Positions 42,656-51,363 of a stretch of DNA of 64,000 bases are shown here, piece after piece. The notes below the pieces were generated by a model. The model worked only from the letters and a program-made list of their open reading frames with translations, was not told the DNA's origin and did no database searches. The DNA comes from Paracoccaceae bacterium (GTDB lineage Bacteria; Pseudomonadota; Alphaproteobacteria; Rhodobacterales; Rhodobacteraceae): contig VYFX01000063.1 in NCBI GenBank assembly GCA_009842205.1, positions 124,001 to 188,000 of the forward strand, in the 5' to 3' direction. Position 1 is the first letter of the stretch. Each line of letters begins with the position of its first letter. The position numbers and the translations under genes are program-made.

Positions 42656-43636
42656 ATGATGGTTGAAAAGCCAGTTTCAGTAGGGATAGATATTGGGGGT
42701 GGCAGTACAAAAATCGGTCTCGTGGAGCCCGATGGGAACATAATTGTCAACGAAATTTTGAAATTGACGGAAATTGATGCGCCCGAAGATCTACTGGATG
42801 CTTATATTAACAAAATCAAGTCGTGGAAAGAGCAGTACAGGGATTTTCAAATACAGGCCATTGGTGTCGGAGTACCGGGTCATGTTATCAACGATCATAG
42901 GGCCACGGACATATGTAACCTGCCTTTTTTAAATCGTTTTCCACTTGCCGATTATCTGGAGGAAAATCTCCAGTTGCCAGTATGGATAGAAAATGATGCA
43001 ACTTATGCAGGAGTAGGAGAATACCGATATGGATCTGGGCAGCAATCCGAACGCTTTCTTCTGGCAACCCTGGGAACGGGGATTGGTTTAACTTTTATCG
43101 AACATGGCCGCATCCACGCTACGGGTAATGGTACGCTAGGCGATATCGGTCACATGATTATCGACAGGAACCTAACGTTTCAATGTCGTAAGGGATGCTG
43201 GGGTTGTATCGAGTCAGTCGCTTCAGGAGTGGCAATCAGCCGGGATGCAAAACAGTTGGCCCAGAAATATCCTGAAAGTTATTTGGGCAAGGTTTTTGAG
43301 AGGGAAAATAGAGATCCTACGGTTAGACATATTATCGAGGGCTCATTCGAGGGTGATCCTGTCTGTATCGGCAAATTGAATGAAACTGCAGATTGGTTAG
43401 GACTTTGGGCCTGTAATGTTGTGCAAATTTTTGCACCTCATCGCTTTGCTTTCGGAGGTGGTTGGAGCGCCGCAGGACAGGGATTTATTGATAAACTTTA
43501 TCAGCGAGCAAAATCAGTTGGAATCGAGGAATATTACAACCAGGTAACTTTCGTTCAGGCAACCAAGGGAAACCTTGCCGGAATTTTGGGTGCAGCCAGT
43601 TTTGCCTTCGATCATGCTGGAAATACCAGGGCTTGA
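42656..43636 (+). CDS. ROK family kinase
   Basis: A 326-residue sugar kinase/ROK protein without the helix-turn-helix of ROK repressors. ATP phosphate motif GIDIGGGSTKIGLV at the N-terminus, catalytic Asp region WIENDATYAGVGEY, and a cysteine-rich zinc loop CRKGCWGCIES, a variant of the usual ROK pattern. Substrates of relatives include glucose, N-acetylmannosamine and N-acetylglucosamine. It is followed, in the opposite orientation, by a DapA/NanA-like lyase. Two adjacent ATGs (42656, 42659) are possible starts. Confidence 0.88.
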   Translation: MMVEKPVSVGIDIGGGSTKIGLVEPDGNIIVNEILKLTEIDAPEDLLDAYINKIKSWKEQYRDFQIQAIGVGVPGHVINDHRATDICNLPFLNRFPLADYLEENLQLPVWIENDATYAGVGEYRYGSGQQSERFLLATLGTGIGLTFIEHGRIHATGNGTLGDIGHMIIDRNLTFQCRKGCWGCIESVASGVAISRDAKQLAQKYPESYLGKVFERENRDPTVRHIIEGSFEGDPVCIGKLNETADWLGLWACNVVQIFAPHRFAFGGGWSAAGQGFIDKLYQRAKSVGIEEYYNQVTFVQATKGNLAGILGAASFAFDHAGNTRA

Positions 43637-43738
43637 AGTTACAAGACAGTAATTTTGTCCAATAACACCCAAGGCATAAGCGTAAAGATGGAAGCCTATT
43701 CTTTTATTGAGGTGTGATTTATGGATAATTGGCTTGGT

Positions 43739-44662
43739 TTATGTGTTGGGCAGAACATCCAACTGTTCCAGGTCAGATAAAAATTGCCTTTTTTCATTTT
43801 CTGACAAAGGTACAAGCGGAGGACAGAGATTTTCCCAGGAACTGTCTTTTGTTCTGAGAGCCTGATATGTTTTCATGGCTGGAATTAGTGGGTATCTTTG
43901 AGCCAATTGCCGTGCCATCACGACTTTTCTGAACAGCTGGTTCGGTTGAATGCCATGATTTAATGATTCTTTGGCAAGTGTTCCAAAGGCATTCAGGGAG
44001 CCCGAAATGATGCCTGCACAACCCATTTCAATGGCTTCAGGGATAAATTCCTCGGAAGAAGGATATACATGAAATCCAGCTTCTATGCCCCCGGTGGCTT
44101 CCACAAAGGCCCTCGTCTGTGAAATATCTCCTGAAGAGTCCTTCAAGCCACAAATCATCGGTTTGAAATCCTTGTAAAGTCTATTCACAATATCGGGTGG
44201 AAAGGAAACGGAACTCATTTGAGGGAAGTGATAGAGGTGAATTCTGACTTCGGGATTATCGACGGTTTCAACCAATTCCGAAAAATAGGAATACAAACCC
44301 TCCGCTGTCAGGTTCTTGTAATAGAAGGGAGGCAAAACAAGCACTTGCGTATAGCCATATTCGAGTGATTTGTGGATAAGTTCCACCGTATCCTGCAGGG
44401 CAGGACAACCAACTCCAATGATGGCATCCACAGGATGTATGCCGATATTCGAAAATAATTGTGGAATACTCTTGCGGGTATGAAATGGCAGGCTTGTGCC
44501 TTCACCTGTTGTCCCAAGCGGCGCAATTCCATCACATCCACCCTCATTCAATAAATATTGACAATATTCTCCCAGTTTCCCCGACTGGAGATTCCCCAAG
44601 TTATCCACCGGGGAAAGGGTGGCTGCAAAGATCCTGAATTGTCTTTTTACTTGATTTTCCAA
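43739..44662 (-). CDS. Dihydrodipicolinate synthase/N-acetylneuraminate lyase family protein
   Basis: A (beta/alpha)8 class I aldolase of 307 residues. The pyruvate/2-oxo acid carboxylate site GTTGEGTS (50-57), Tyr144 (LYHFPQ) and Schiff-base Lys174 (CGLKDSSGD) are all present. Position 145-147 reads HFP rather than the IP of true DapA, so a catabolic 2-keto-3-deoxy acid aldolase or lyase is more likely than lysine synthesis. The start is TTG at 44662. Divergent from the ABC operon at 44852; the intergenic LacI-type operator could control both. Confidence 0.87.
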   Translation of the reverse strand: MENQVKRQFRIFAATLSPVDNLGNLQSGKLGEYCQYLLNEGGCDGIAPLGTTGEGTSLPFHTRKSIPQLFSNIGIHPVDAIIGVGCPALQDTVELIHKSLEYGYTQVLVLPPFYYKNLTAEGLYSYFSELVETVDNPEVRIHLYHFPQMSSVSFPPDIVNRLYKDFKPMICGLKDSSGDISQTRAFVEATGGIEAGFHVYPSSEEFIPEAIEMGCAGIISGSLNAFGTLAKESLNHGIQPNQLFRKVVMARQLAQRYPLIPAMKTYQALRTKDSSWENLCPPLVPLSENEKRQFLSDLEQLDVLPNT

Positions 44663-44790
44663 TGGTTAAAATCTAACCTCTTTGATGTACCTGATCGGAA
44701 ATAGCCAGGCTCAGGTAGCAATTAATAAAAAATCCTGAAATTTAAATCAAAAAAAAAAATTGCTTTTTGTCGATTATTAGACTAAATATG

Positions 44791-44810
44791 TTTTGCAATC
44801 GTATGCAAAA
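44791..44810. promoter_or_regulatory. LacI-type operator candidate
   Basis: TTTTGCAATCGTATGCAAAA is a palindrome with seven outer paired positions and a central CG, the layout of LacI/GalR-family operators. It lies 42 bases before the ABC ATPase start, in the 189-base gap between divergent genes, and a LacI-family regulator is encoded in the same run (52159-53178). A second TTTTGCGATAATC a few bases downstream may be a half site. Confidence 0.5.
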
Positions 44811-44851
44811 AAATATTTTTTTGCGATAATCAGGGGAAAGGCCAAAGGCTT

Positions 44852-45904
44852 ATGGCAGAAATTCAGCTTAAAAACGTTACCAAGAGATGGGGTAATTTTG
44901 TTGGAGTTGAAAAATTTGATTTAACCATTGCTGACAGGGAGTTTCTAGTACTTCTTGGTCCCTCGGGTTGTGGCAAAACCACAACCATGAGAATGATTGC
45001 CGGTCTAGAGGAGGTAAGCGAGGGAGAAGTTGTAATCGACGGTACGGTAGTCAATGATCTTGATCCCAAGGATCGGGATGTAGCAATGGTTTTCCAATCC
45101 TATGGCCTTTACCCCAACATGAATGTGTTCGAGAATATAAGATTCCCCTTGAAAGTCAGGAAAATTGATCCAACCACCCACGATGAAAGGGTCAACAGGG
45201 CAGCTCAAATGGTCGAATTGATGGATTTCCTGCATCGCAAACCGGCCGAATTGTCAGGTGGCCAAAGACAAAGAGTGGCGTTGGCACGGGCAATTGTAAG
45301 GGAACCGAATGTTTTTCTGATGGATGAACCCCTTTCCAATCTGGATGCCAAATTGAGGGTTTCGACCAGGGCCCAGATCAAGAACCTGAGTCACGAGTTG
45401 CAGGTAACAACGGTTTACGTAACCCACGATCAGATTGAAGCAATGACTTTGGCTGACAGGGTTGTCGTCATGAACAGGGGAATCGTGCAACAGGTTGGAA
45501 CACCGGAAGAAATTTATGATTATCCCGCCAACACGTTTGTAGCAGGATTTATTGGTTCACCTGCCATGAACCTTGTTGATGGAGCTATCAGTAACAAAGT
45601 CTTTGAAGCCGAGGGAATAAAAATTACGGACCTGCCATATCCGGATGGCGAGGTTACTCTTGGTTTCCGTGCCGAAGATGCTGATCTCGTGGAGGAGGAA
45701 GGCGAAATCAATGCCCCCATTTATACCATTGAATTGCTGGGGGACGCTACCATGCTGACAGTCAAGGTGGCCAATACGCTTGTTTCAGTCAAGGCAAGGA
45801 AAGATTACAGGGCAGAAATTGGAGAAAATGTTTCAATTTCTGTACCTGCACCAATTTGCCAGGTGTTTGAAAGGGCATCGGGTAATGTCATAACGATCAA
45901 CTAG
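44852..45904 (+). CDS. Sugar-type ABC transporter ATP-binding protein (UgpC/MalK family)
   Basis: A 350-residue ATPase: Walker A GPSGCGKTTT, signature LSGGQRQRVALARAI, Walker B NVFLMDEPLSNLDAKLR, then the C-terminal regulatory OB-like domain (about 235-350) typical of carbohydrate importers (CUT1). It opens the thirteen-gene run to 57.7 kb and precedes its receptor and two permeases, an order with ATPase first that is less common. AGGGGAAAGG lies upstream of the ATG. Confidence 0.94.
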   Translation: MAEIQLKNVTKRWGNFVGVEKFDLTIADREFLVLLGPSGCGKTTTMRMIAGLEEVSEGEVVIDGTVVNDLDPKDRDVAMVFQSYGLYPNMNVFENIRFPLKVRKIDPTTHDERVNRAAQMVELMDFLHRKPAELSGGQRQRVALARAIVREPNVFLMDEPLSNLDAKLRVSTRAQIKNLSHELQVTTVYVTHDQIEAMTLADRVVVMNRGIVQQVGTPEEIYDYPANTFVAGFIGSPAMNLVDGAISNKVFEAEGIKITDLPYPDGEVTLGFRAEDADLVEEEGEINAPIYTIELLGDATMLTVKVANTLVSVKARKDYRAEIGENVSISVPAPICQVFERASGNVITIN

Positions 45905-45993
45905 TGATCGGTATCCCAACGACCCTAGGGTCATAAATTATTTCCACAATATAGTATCTTGATAGTGTCTTGTGGTAGAAAAGGAGAAAAAGC

Positions 45994-47199
45994 ATGAAGA
46001 AGTTTTGCACCGCAGTTGTTGCAGCACTATTGCTACCCGGTTCATTATGGGCAGCTTGTGCGTATGACAACCAGGTAGAAATAAAATCGCTTTCAGCTGG
46101 TTTCCAGGCATGGAAATCCGTTACCGATGCCATGGCTGAATGTGGTAATTTCCAGGCCGAGCTGGACCAGGAATTCAGAGACAAGCAGGTTGAGGCCTTT
46201 GCCGCCAACCCATCGCTTTATCACATTGGCGGGGTATCGAATTCAACTCTTGTTCCACTGGTCAACAACAATCTGGTTCGTCCGCTGGATGATCTTGTTG
46301 CCCAACATGGAGGTCAACTGTCCGAGAATCAGCTGATCAGGCAAAATGGTCAGGTTGTGGCGATTGCCATGATGGTCAATGCCCAGCACCTGATGTATCG
46401 TCAGGATATCCTTGATGATCTGGGTATTGCCGAACCTGCAAACTATGAAGAGGTTTTGGCTGCTGCTGCCAAGATTGACGATGCAGGTGTTGTGGATTAT
46501 CCTCTGGGAGCTACCTGGAAAACAGGTTTCAACATTGCCCTGGATTTTGTCAATCTGTTTCTTGGAGAGGGTCAATCCCTCATCAATGATGATTTGTCAC
46601 CATCGATCAACAATGAAACCGGAATGTATGTTCTTGAAACCATGGGTCGTTTAAAGGACTACATGGATCCGGAAATTCTTGTTTCGGATTCAACCTATGT
46701 ACAACAGCAATTCCAGCAAGGCAAGATAGCCATGGCCAACTTGTGGGCCAGTAGGGCAGCTGCCATGGATGATGAGGCAGAAAGCCAGGTTGTAGGTTTG
46801 GTCACGATGGCCTCCGCGCCCATGGGATCAGTTCGTCCGGCATCAACCCTCTGGTGGGATGGAACTGTCATTGCTTCCAATATCACTGACGAAGAAGCAG
46901 AAGCTGCCTTCCGGTTGATTATGGAAGGAATGGACACGGAAATGGTTCAGGCAAACAATGATGATGCCATTTGGATCATTGATGGTTTTGTTCCTGGCAA
47001 GAGTGCTGCAGGTGCCTTTGCAACGGCCGCCAATGGTGCTGCACCATATCCTGCAAGTACCGAATTCGGAATCATTTTCAATGCTCTTGGTAATGGGCTT
47101 GCTGCCTATATCACTGGAGAAAAGGATGCTGCCACAACTCTGGCAGACATTGAGAATGAATATCTGGTCGGTGCCAAGGAAGCAGGCTTGATTCAATAG
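45994..47199 (+). CDS. Extracellular solute-binding protein (family 1)
   Basis: A 401-residue periplasmic receptor with signal peptide (KKFCTAVVAALLLPGSLWA). The mature part has the family-1 features: an early ITEM-free core with AQHGGQLSE, QVVAIAMMVNAQHLMYRQDIL in the hinge region, FQQGKIAMANLWASRA and TLWWDGTVIASN around the ligand cleft. AAAAGGAGAAAAAGC gives a good ribosome site. It binds a sugar, polyol or similar solute; aromatic residues such as the Trp pair LWWDG suggest stacking on a ring or polyol. A hairpin follows the stop. Confidence 0.92.
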   Translation: MKKFCTAVVAALLLPGSLWAACAYDNQVEIKSLSAGFQAWKSVTDAMAECGNFQAELDQEFRDKQVEAFAANPSLYHIGGVSNSTLVPLVNNNLVRPLDDLVAQHGGQLSENQLIRQNGQVVAIAMMVNAQHLMYRQDILDDLGIAEPANYEEVLAAAAKIDDAGVVDYPLGATWKTGFNIALDFVNLFLGEGQSLINDDLSPSINNETGMYVLETMGRLKDYMDPEILVSDSTYVQQQFQQGKIAMANLWASRAAAMDDEAESQVVGLVTMASAPMGSVRPASTLWWDGTVIASNITDEEAEAAFRLIMEGMDTEMVQANNDDAIWIIDGFVPGKSAAGAFATAANGAAPYPASTEFGIIFNALGNGLAAYITGEKDAATTLADIENEYLVGAKEAGLIQ

Positions 47200-47210
47200 T
47201 TAGAACTTTT

Positions 47211-47234
47211 CCGGGGGTGGTTATCCACCCTCGG
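47211..47234 (+). terminator. Hairpin between binding-protein and permease genes
   Basis: CCGGGGGTGG and CCACCCTCGG form a 10-bp stem with one G-U pair and a TTAT tetraloop, 11 bases after the receptor stop. No U-tract follows, so it more likely stabilises the receptor transcript or causes partial termination before the permease genes. Confidence 0.65.
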
Positions 47235-47262
47235 CTATTCATAAAAACAAGGAATCCTTTGG

Positions 47263-48288
47263 GTGAAGTTCAGGGTTTTTGTAGCGTTTGCAGGTCCATC
47301 ACTGTTGCTTATGCTGATTTTTATTGCGATTCCCCTGGTCAATGTATTTTTACAAAGTTTCTATAACACTCAGTCCATTTTTGAAACCGTTGAAATTGAA
47401 ACCTGTACCCCAGGTTTTGGTACCCAGACCTGTATAACCGAATCAGAAACTCGGCCTGTTCTGGGTGAAGACGGTAAAGCCTTGGAAAAAACCATTTTTG
47501 TCGGGTGGGAAAGCTATCGCAACATTCTTAGACCAGATCAGGCTTGGCAAGCGGTAAAACAATTAAACTGGTCTGGTCTGATGGCAATCGATTTCTGGAA
47601 AGCCCTGAGATTTACCCTGACGTTTACACTCATTTCCCTGCCTTTGGTCATTGGCCTGGGATTGGTCATTGCAGTCGCGGTCAACAGCCTTGCCAAATCC
47701 ATCAGGGGTCAGGTGATTTTTGTATCATTGCTCCCTTTCATTATTACCCCGGTAATCGGTGCCCTCTCGATCAGATGGCTTTTTATCGGTGATGGAATTT
47801 TGACAGCACTGCTGGAATGGTGGCTACAGATGGACATTGCTATGTTTGCTCAAGCTTGGACCATTGAATTGATGATGCTGTTTTATCGAGTCTGGCATGT
47901 AGCACCCTTTGCTTTCGTGGTGTTTTACGCAGGACTACAAACAGTCAATAACGATACCCTAGAAAGTGCCATAATTGATGGAGCAAGTCGTTTCGAAAGG
48001 TTGCGGTATGTTGTTATTCCTCACCTCATGCCCCTAATCATTTTTGTGTCCCTGATCCATTTGATGGACTGTTACAGGGTATTTGAGGAAATTGTCGGAT
48101 TTTCATCACAGGCTCATGTCATCTCCCTACAATGGTTGACCTATGACTTTCTGATACCTGATGAATCCGGCAATAGGTCAATATCGAGGGCTTCCGCCAG
48201 TTCCATGTTGACCATGATCGGTATCGTCATTATTTTGATCCCACTCCTGCGAAAGACATGGAACGATCATCGGGCGAGGGTTCTATAA
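47263..48288 (+). CDS. Sugar-type ABC transporter permease (MalF family)
   Basis: A 341-residue permease with about six helices and a large periplasmic loop between helices 1 and 2 (about residues 35-105) that contains two Cys residues (CTPGFGTQTC) likely to form a disulfide. The EAA loop is recognisable around ESAIIDGASRFERLRYVVIPHL. Start GTG at 47263. Its TAA stop shares its last base with the ATG of the next permease, so the pair is coupled. Confidence 0.92.
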   Translation: MKFRVFVAFAGPSLLLMLIFIAIPLVNVFLQSFYNTQSIFETVEIETCTPGFGTQTCITESETRPVLGEDGKALEKTIFVGWESYRNILRPDQAWQAVKQLNWSGLMAIDFWKALRFTLTFTLISLPLVIGLGLVIAVAVNSLAKSIRGQVIFVSLLPFIITPVIGALSIRWLFIGDGILTALLEWWLQMDIAMFAQAWTIELMMLFYRVWHVAPFAFVVFYAGLQTVNNDTLESAIIDGASRFERLRYVVIPHLMPLIIFVSLIHLMDCYRVFEEIVGFSSQAHVISLQWLTYDFLIPDESGNRSISRASASSMLTMIGIVIILIPLLRKTWNDHRARVL

Positions 48289-49445
48289 TGTCGGTACCCA
48301 AAGCCCTTCAGATGCCAATTGGCCTCAAGGTAACAACGGTGGGTTTTATTACCTTTTGGTGTGTAATTGCAGCCTTTCCCATATTCTGGATTGCCGTAAT
48401 GAGTTTCAAGGAGCCTCTGGATTCCTTTGCTTCCAACCCGTTAAGTGTCATTTTCGGCCCCTCAACCCGGGAAAGTGGCAAGGGTCTGTCTGTCTTTGAC
48501 ATCATTATCGGTCTGTCGTTCATCTACTTTATCTACCGGTTCGCAATTTATCATCTCCCCAAGTGGATCAGCAAGTATTCACCCTTCAATCTCATTGTCA
48601 TTGGCTGGTTGCTGGGGGCCTTGTTCGTTGCCTTGGTTGTGGTTCTTGTTTTCGGTGTATTATTCCCACCCATCCTGGCCTTCGTCAACGGCTTCACAGG
48701 CTTTCTGGGAACCCCAATCATCGGCTTCACCACGGAACATTATCTGTCAGTTTGGGCCGAAAATGAATTCTACCGAAATTTCATCAATTCCATAATCGTT
48801 ACCCTGGGGGTTGTAACGATTTCACTTTCCATCGGTACCCTGGCAGGGTATGGGCTGGCTCGATCAGGATCTGACATCGCCTTTTGGATTTTGATTGGTG
48901 CGCTGATTTTCAGGGCACTTCCCCATTCAGTCTTGGTATCGGGTTATCTTCCGGTCTTTGTCAACTCTGCTGAATATCTACGCCCCATACTTGGGGATCA
49001 AGCTCCCACCTTTTACGGACAGCCGCTGGCTGTTATCATGGTATTGGTAGCGATAAACCAGCCCTTCACCATTTGGATGCTGCGGTCCTTCTTTCAGAAT
49101 ATACCAAAGGAGCTCGATGAGTCGGCCAGGGTTGACGGGTGTACACATTTTAAGGCCTTCCGTTGGGTCATCATGCCCATCATGTGGCCTGGTGTCATCA
49201 CTACCGGACTGTTCAGTTTCCTTCTGGCTTATAATGACTTTCTGGTAACCTCCCTTTTGCTTGATGCCCAGAACCAGACCATGGTTCCGGCTATTGCCGG
49301 ATATTTCAACCGTGAAACGACAACTACCGATCAGGTTGAGGCTGTGGCAGCAGCCGTATCGATTACAGCCCCGCTCTTTTTACTGGTTATGGTTTTCCAA
49401 AGGCAGATAGTCAGCGGATTGACCGCCGGGGCAGTCAAGGGATAG
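48288..49445 (+). CDS. Sugar-type ABC transporter permease (MalG family)
   Basis: Second permease, 385 residues, about 100 longer than a standard MalG protein. The extra length lies between the first helix and the core: residues about 55-150 include two additional hydrophobic segments. The EAA loop ELDESARVDGCTHFKAFRWVIMP is typical. The ATG at 48288 (TAATG overlap) gives the normal N-terminus; the frame is open 10 codons further upstream inside the previous gene. It forms the channel with the preceding permease. Confidence 0.92.
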   Translation: MSVPKALQMPIGLKVTTVGFITFWCVIAAFPIFWIAVMSFKEPLDSFASNPLSVIFGPSTRESGKGLSVFDIIIGLSFIYFIYRFAIYHLPKWISKYSPFNLIVIGWLLGALFVALVVVLVFGVLFPPILAFVNGFTGFLGTPIIGFTTEHYLSVWAENEFYRNFINSIIVTLGVVTISLSIGTLAGYGLARSGSDIAFWILIGALIFRALPHSVLVSGYLPVFVNSAEYLRPILGDQAPTFYGQPLAVIMVLVAINQPFTIWMLRSFFQNIPKELDESARVDGCTHFKAFRWVIMPIMWPGVITTGLFSFLLAYNDFLVTSLLLDAQNQTMVPAIAGYFNRETTTTDQVEAVAAAVSITAPLFLLVMVFQRQIVSGLTAGAVKG

Positions 49446-49485
49446 CAGATCATCATGGTTGTACTACTGAATGGGGGAGGGTGTC

Positions 49486-50031
49486 TTGTCAGGTAAACGA
49501 CCGGAACAGGCTGTCATGACGAGGGATACCGACTTGTCCAGGACCGAAGAGACCAAGATGGTCATAGAACAGATGGTTGATGGATTGAATGATCATCGCA
49601 TTGAAGATATAGGTGAGTATTTTGCAGATGATTTCCGATGGATGGGAAATTATGGCTGTGGCATCAAGAATGGGTTGCGTGAATTTCAGGAGAATTGGCA
49701 AAAACCATTTCAGGCAGCCTTTTCGGAGAAGGTCTGTGTTGATGAGGCCCGGTTGTTCATGGGAGAATGGGGAGCAGCCTTCGGGCGTCAGGAGGCAATA
49801 CATTCGGGCGAATTCATGGGGGTCAAGCCTACTGGGAAAAAGGTAGAAATCAGATACATGGATTTCTGGAAGGTTGAGAACAAAAAGATTGTTGACAATT
49901 GGGTCATGGTTGATTTCCCGTTTGTCCTCAAACAGCTAGGGGTGGATATATACGAAGGAGAAGGTTGGGAGGAATTTGACAATGGTAACAAAATTCCACC
50001 GACACCAAAAACTGGAGGAGAATTAGATTGA
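49486..50031 (+). CDS. SnoaL/NTF2-like protein, copy 1
   Basis: A 181-residue single-domain protein of the NTF2-like/SnoaL polyketide-cyclase superfamily: an N-terminal helix pair, ADDFRWMGNYGCG, GEWGAAFGRQEAIHSGEF and KVEIRYMDFWKVENKKIVDNWVMVDF form the cone-shaped sheet. Members isomerise, cyclise or hydrate small molecules, or are non-catalytic. The TTG at 49486 follows GGGGGAGG; an ATG at 49471 lies inside that ribosome site and is less likely, and an ATG at 49516 is also possible. The stop overlaps the HisD-like start by 4 bases (TTGA). Confidence 0.82.
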   Translation: MSGKRPEQAVMTRDTDLSRTEETKMVIEQMVDGLNDHRIEDIGEYFADDFRWMGNYGCGIKNGLREFQENWQKPFQAAFSEKVCVDEARLFMGEWGAAFGRQEAIHSGEFMGVKPTGKKVEIRYMDFWKVENKKIVDNWVMVDFPFVLKQLGVDIYEGEGWEEFDNGNKIPPTPKTGGELD

Positions 50032-51338
50032 GCATAGAAATATTGAAGGATGGTATTTCCGAGGAGCAGAAAAATCAGGATGAGCAGAAAACCAGAGAAG
50101 TTGTTTCGGATGTCCTGAATGGAATAAAAACACGTGGTGACAGTGCAGTCAGGGAATATTCTGAGAAGCTGGACAATTATTCCCCTGCTTCCTTTCGGCT
50201 CTCCGATGAGCAAATCCAGGATTGTATCAATCAGTTATCCGATCAGGTCATACATGACATAAAATTTGCCCAAACCCAGATACGGGAATTTGCCAAGGCC
50301 CAAAAGGATGCCTTGAAGGATATTGAGGTCGAACCAATTCCGGGAGTAATCCTTGGACACAAGAACATTCCGGTACAATCGGTCGGGTGCTATGTACCGG
50401 GTGGTAAATACCCGATGGTTGCATCGGCCCACATGTCGGTGGTTACAGCCTCGGTTGCAGGAGTCCCGCGAATTGTGGCAACAACCCCACCTTACAAGGG
50501 CGAACTCATTCCGGCCGTTATCGCGGCCATCCATTTTGGTGGTGCGCACGAAATCTACATAGTCGGGGGTGCCCAGGCCATTGGAATGTTGGCCTATGGT
50601 ACCGAAACTGTTTCCAGTGTCGATATGGTGGTTGGTCCTGGAAATGCCTTTGTCGCTGAAGCCAAGCGTCAGATTTTTGGTCCTGTCGGAATTGATTTGT
50701 TTGCCGGTCCAACTGAAACGATGGTTATCGCCGATGATACCGTTGATGCGGAAATTTGTGCCACTGACTTGCTGGGTCAGGCCGAGCACGGGATCAATTC
50801 ACCAGCGGTTCTGGTTACCAACTGTCGCAAGCTAGCCGAAGGAACCCTTAAGGAGATAGATCACTTGTTGGAAATCCTGCCAACCGCCAACCTGGCAGCT
50901 CCAAGTTGGCATAATTATGGTCAGGTTTATCTTTGTGACACCTATGAGGAAATGCTCCAGGTTGCCAATGAAATAGCCTCCGAACACGTTCAGGTCATGA
51001 CCGACCGGGATGATTGGTTTTTGGAACATATGACTTCCTACGGGGCTTTGTTTTTGGGGCCCAGAACCAATGTTGCTAACGGTGACAAGGTGATTGGAAC
51101 CAATCATACTTTACCCACAAAAGGTGCAGGAAGGTATACTGGTGGTCTTTGGGTAGGTAAATTCCTGAAAACCCACAGTTACCAGAAGATAACCAGTGAC
51201 GAGGCCGCAACCTTTGTGGGAGAGTATTGCTCAAGGCTTTGCCTGCTGGAGGGATTTGTCGGGCATGCCGAACAGGCCAATATAAGGTTGCGTAGATATG
51301 GCGGCTTGAATGTTCCTTACGGAAAACCACCTTCATAG
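50028..51338 (+). CDS. Histidinol-dehydrogenase-like alcohol dehydrogenase
   Basis: A 436-residue member of the HisD superfamily that oxidises an alcohol, probably in two NAD-dependent steps. Blocks seen: GCYVPGGKYPMVASAHMSV, VVGPGNAFVAEAKRQIFG, DLFAGPTETMVIADD, LLGQAEHGINSPAVLVT and ASEHVQVMT. No histidine genes are near and the sequence departs from true HisD, so it belongs to the catabolic branch that includes sulfopropanediol dehydrogenase (HpsN). Start TTG, overlapping the previous stop. Substrate presumably a polyol-like compound from the importer. Confidence 0.87.
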   Translation: MSIEILKDGISEEQKNQDEQKTREVVSDVLNGIKTRGDSAVREYSEKLDNYSPASFRLSDEQIQDCINQLSDQVIHDIKFAQTQIREFAKAQKDALKDIEVEPIPGVILGHKNIPVQSVGCYVPGGKYPMVASAHMSVVTASVAGVPRIVATTPPYKGELIPAVIAAIHFGGAHEIYIVGGAQAIGMLAYGTETVSSVDMVVGPGNAFVAEAKRQIFGPVGIDLFAGPTETMVIADDTVDAEICATDLLGQAEHGINSPAVLVTNCRKLAEGTLKEIDHLLEILPTANLAAPSWHNYGQVYLCDTYEEMLQVANEIASEHVQVMTDRDDWFLEHMTSYGALFLGPRTNVANGDKVIGTNHTLPTKGAGRYTGGLWVGKFLKTHSYQKITSDEAATFVGEYCSRLCLLEGFVGHAEQANIRLRRYGGLNVPYGKPPS

Positions 51339-51363
51339 GTATAGAAGAGTGGGAGAAGCCTCA

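Noticed and set aside
45921-45932. Perfect 12-bp palindrome GACCCTAGGGTC after the ABC ATPase gene
   Set aside because: About sixteen perfect 12-bp palindromes are expected by chance in 64 kb, and the site is between two genes of one operon with no further support.
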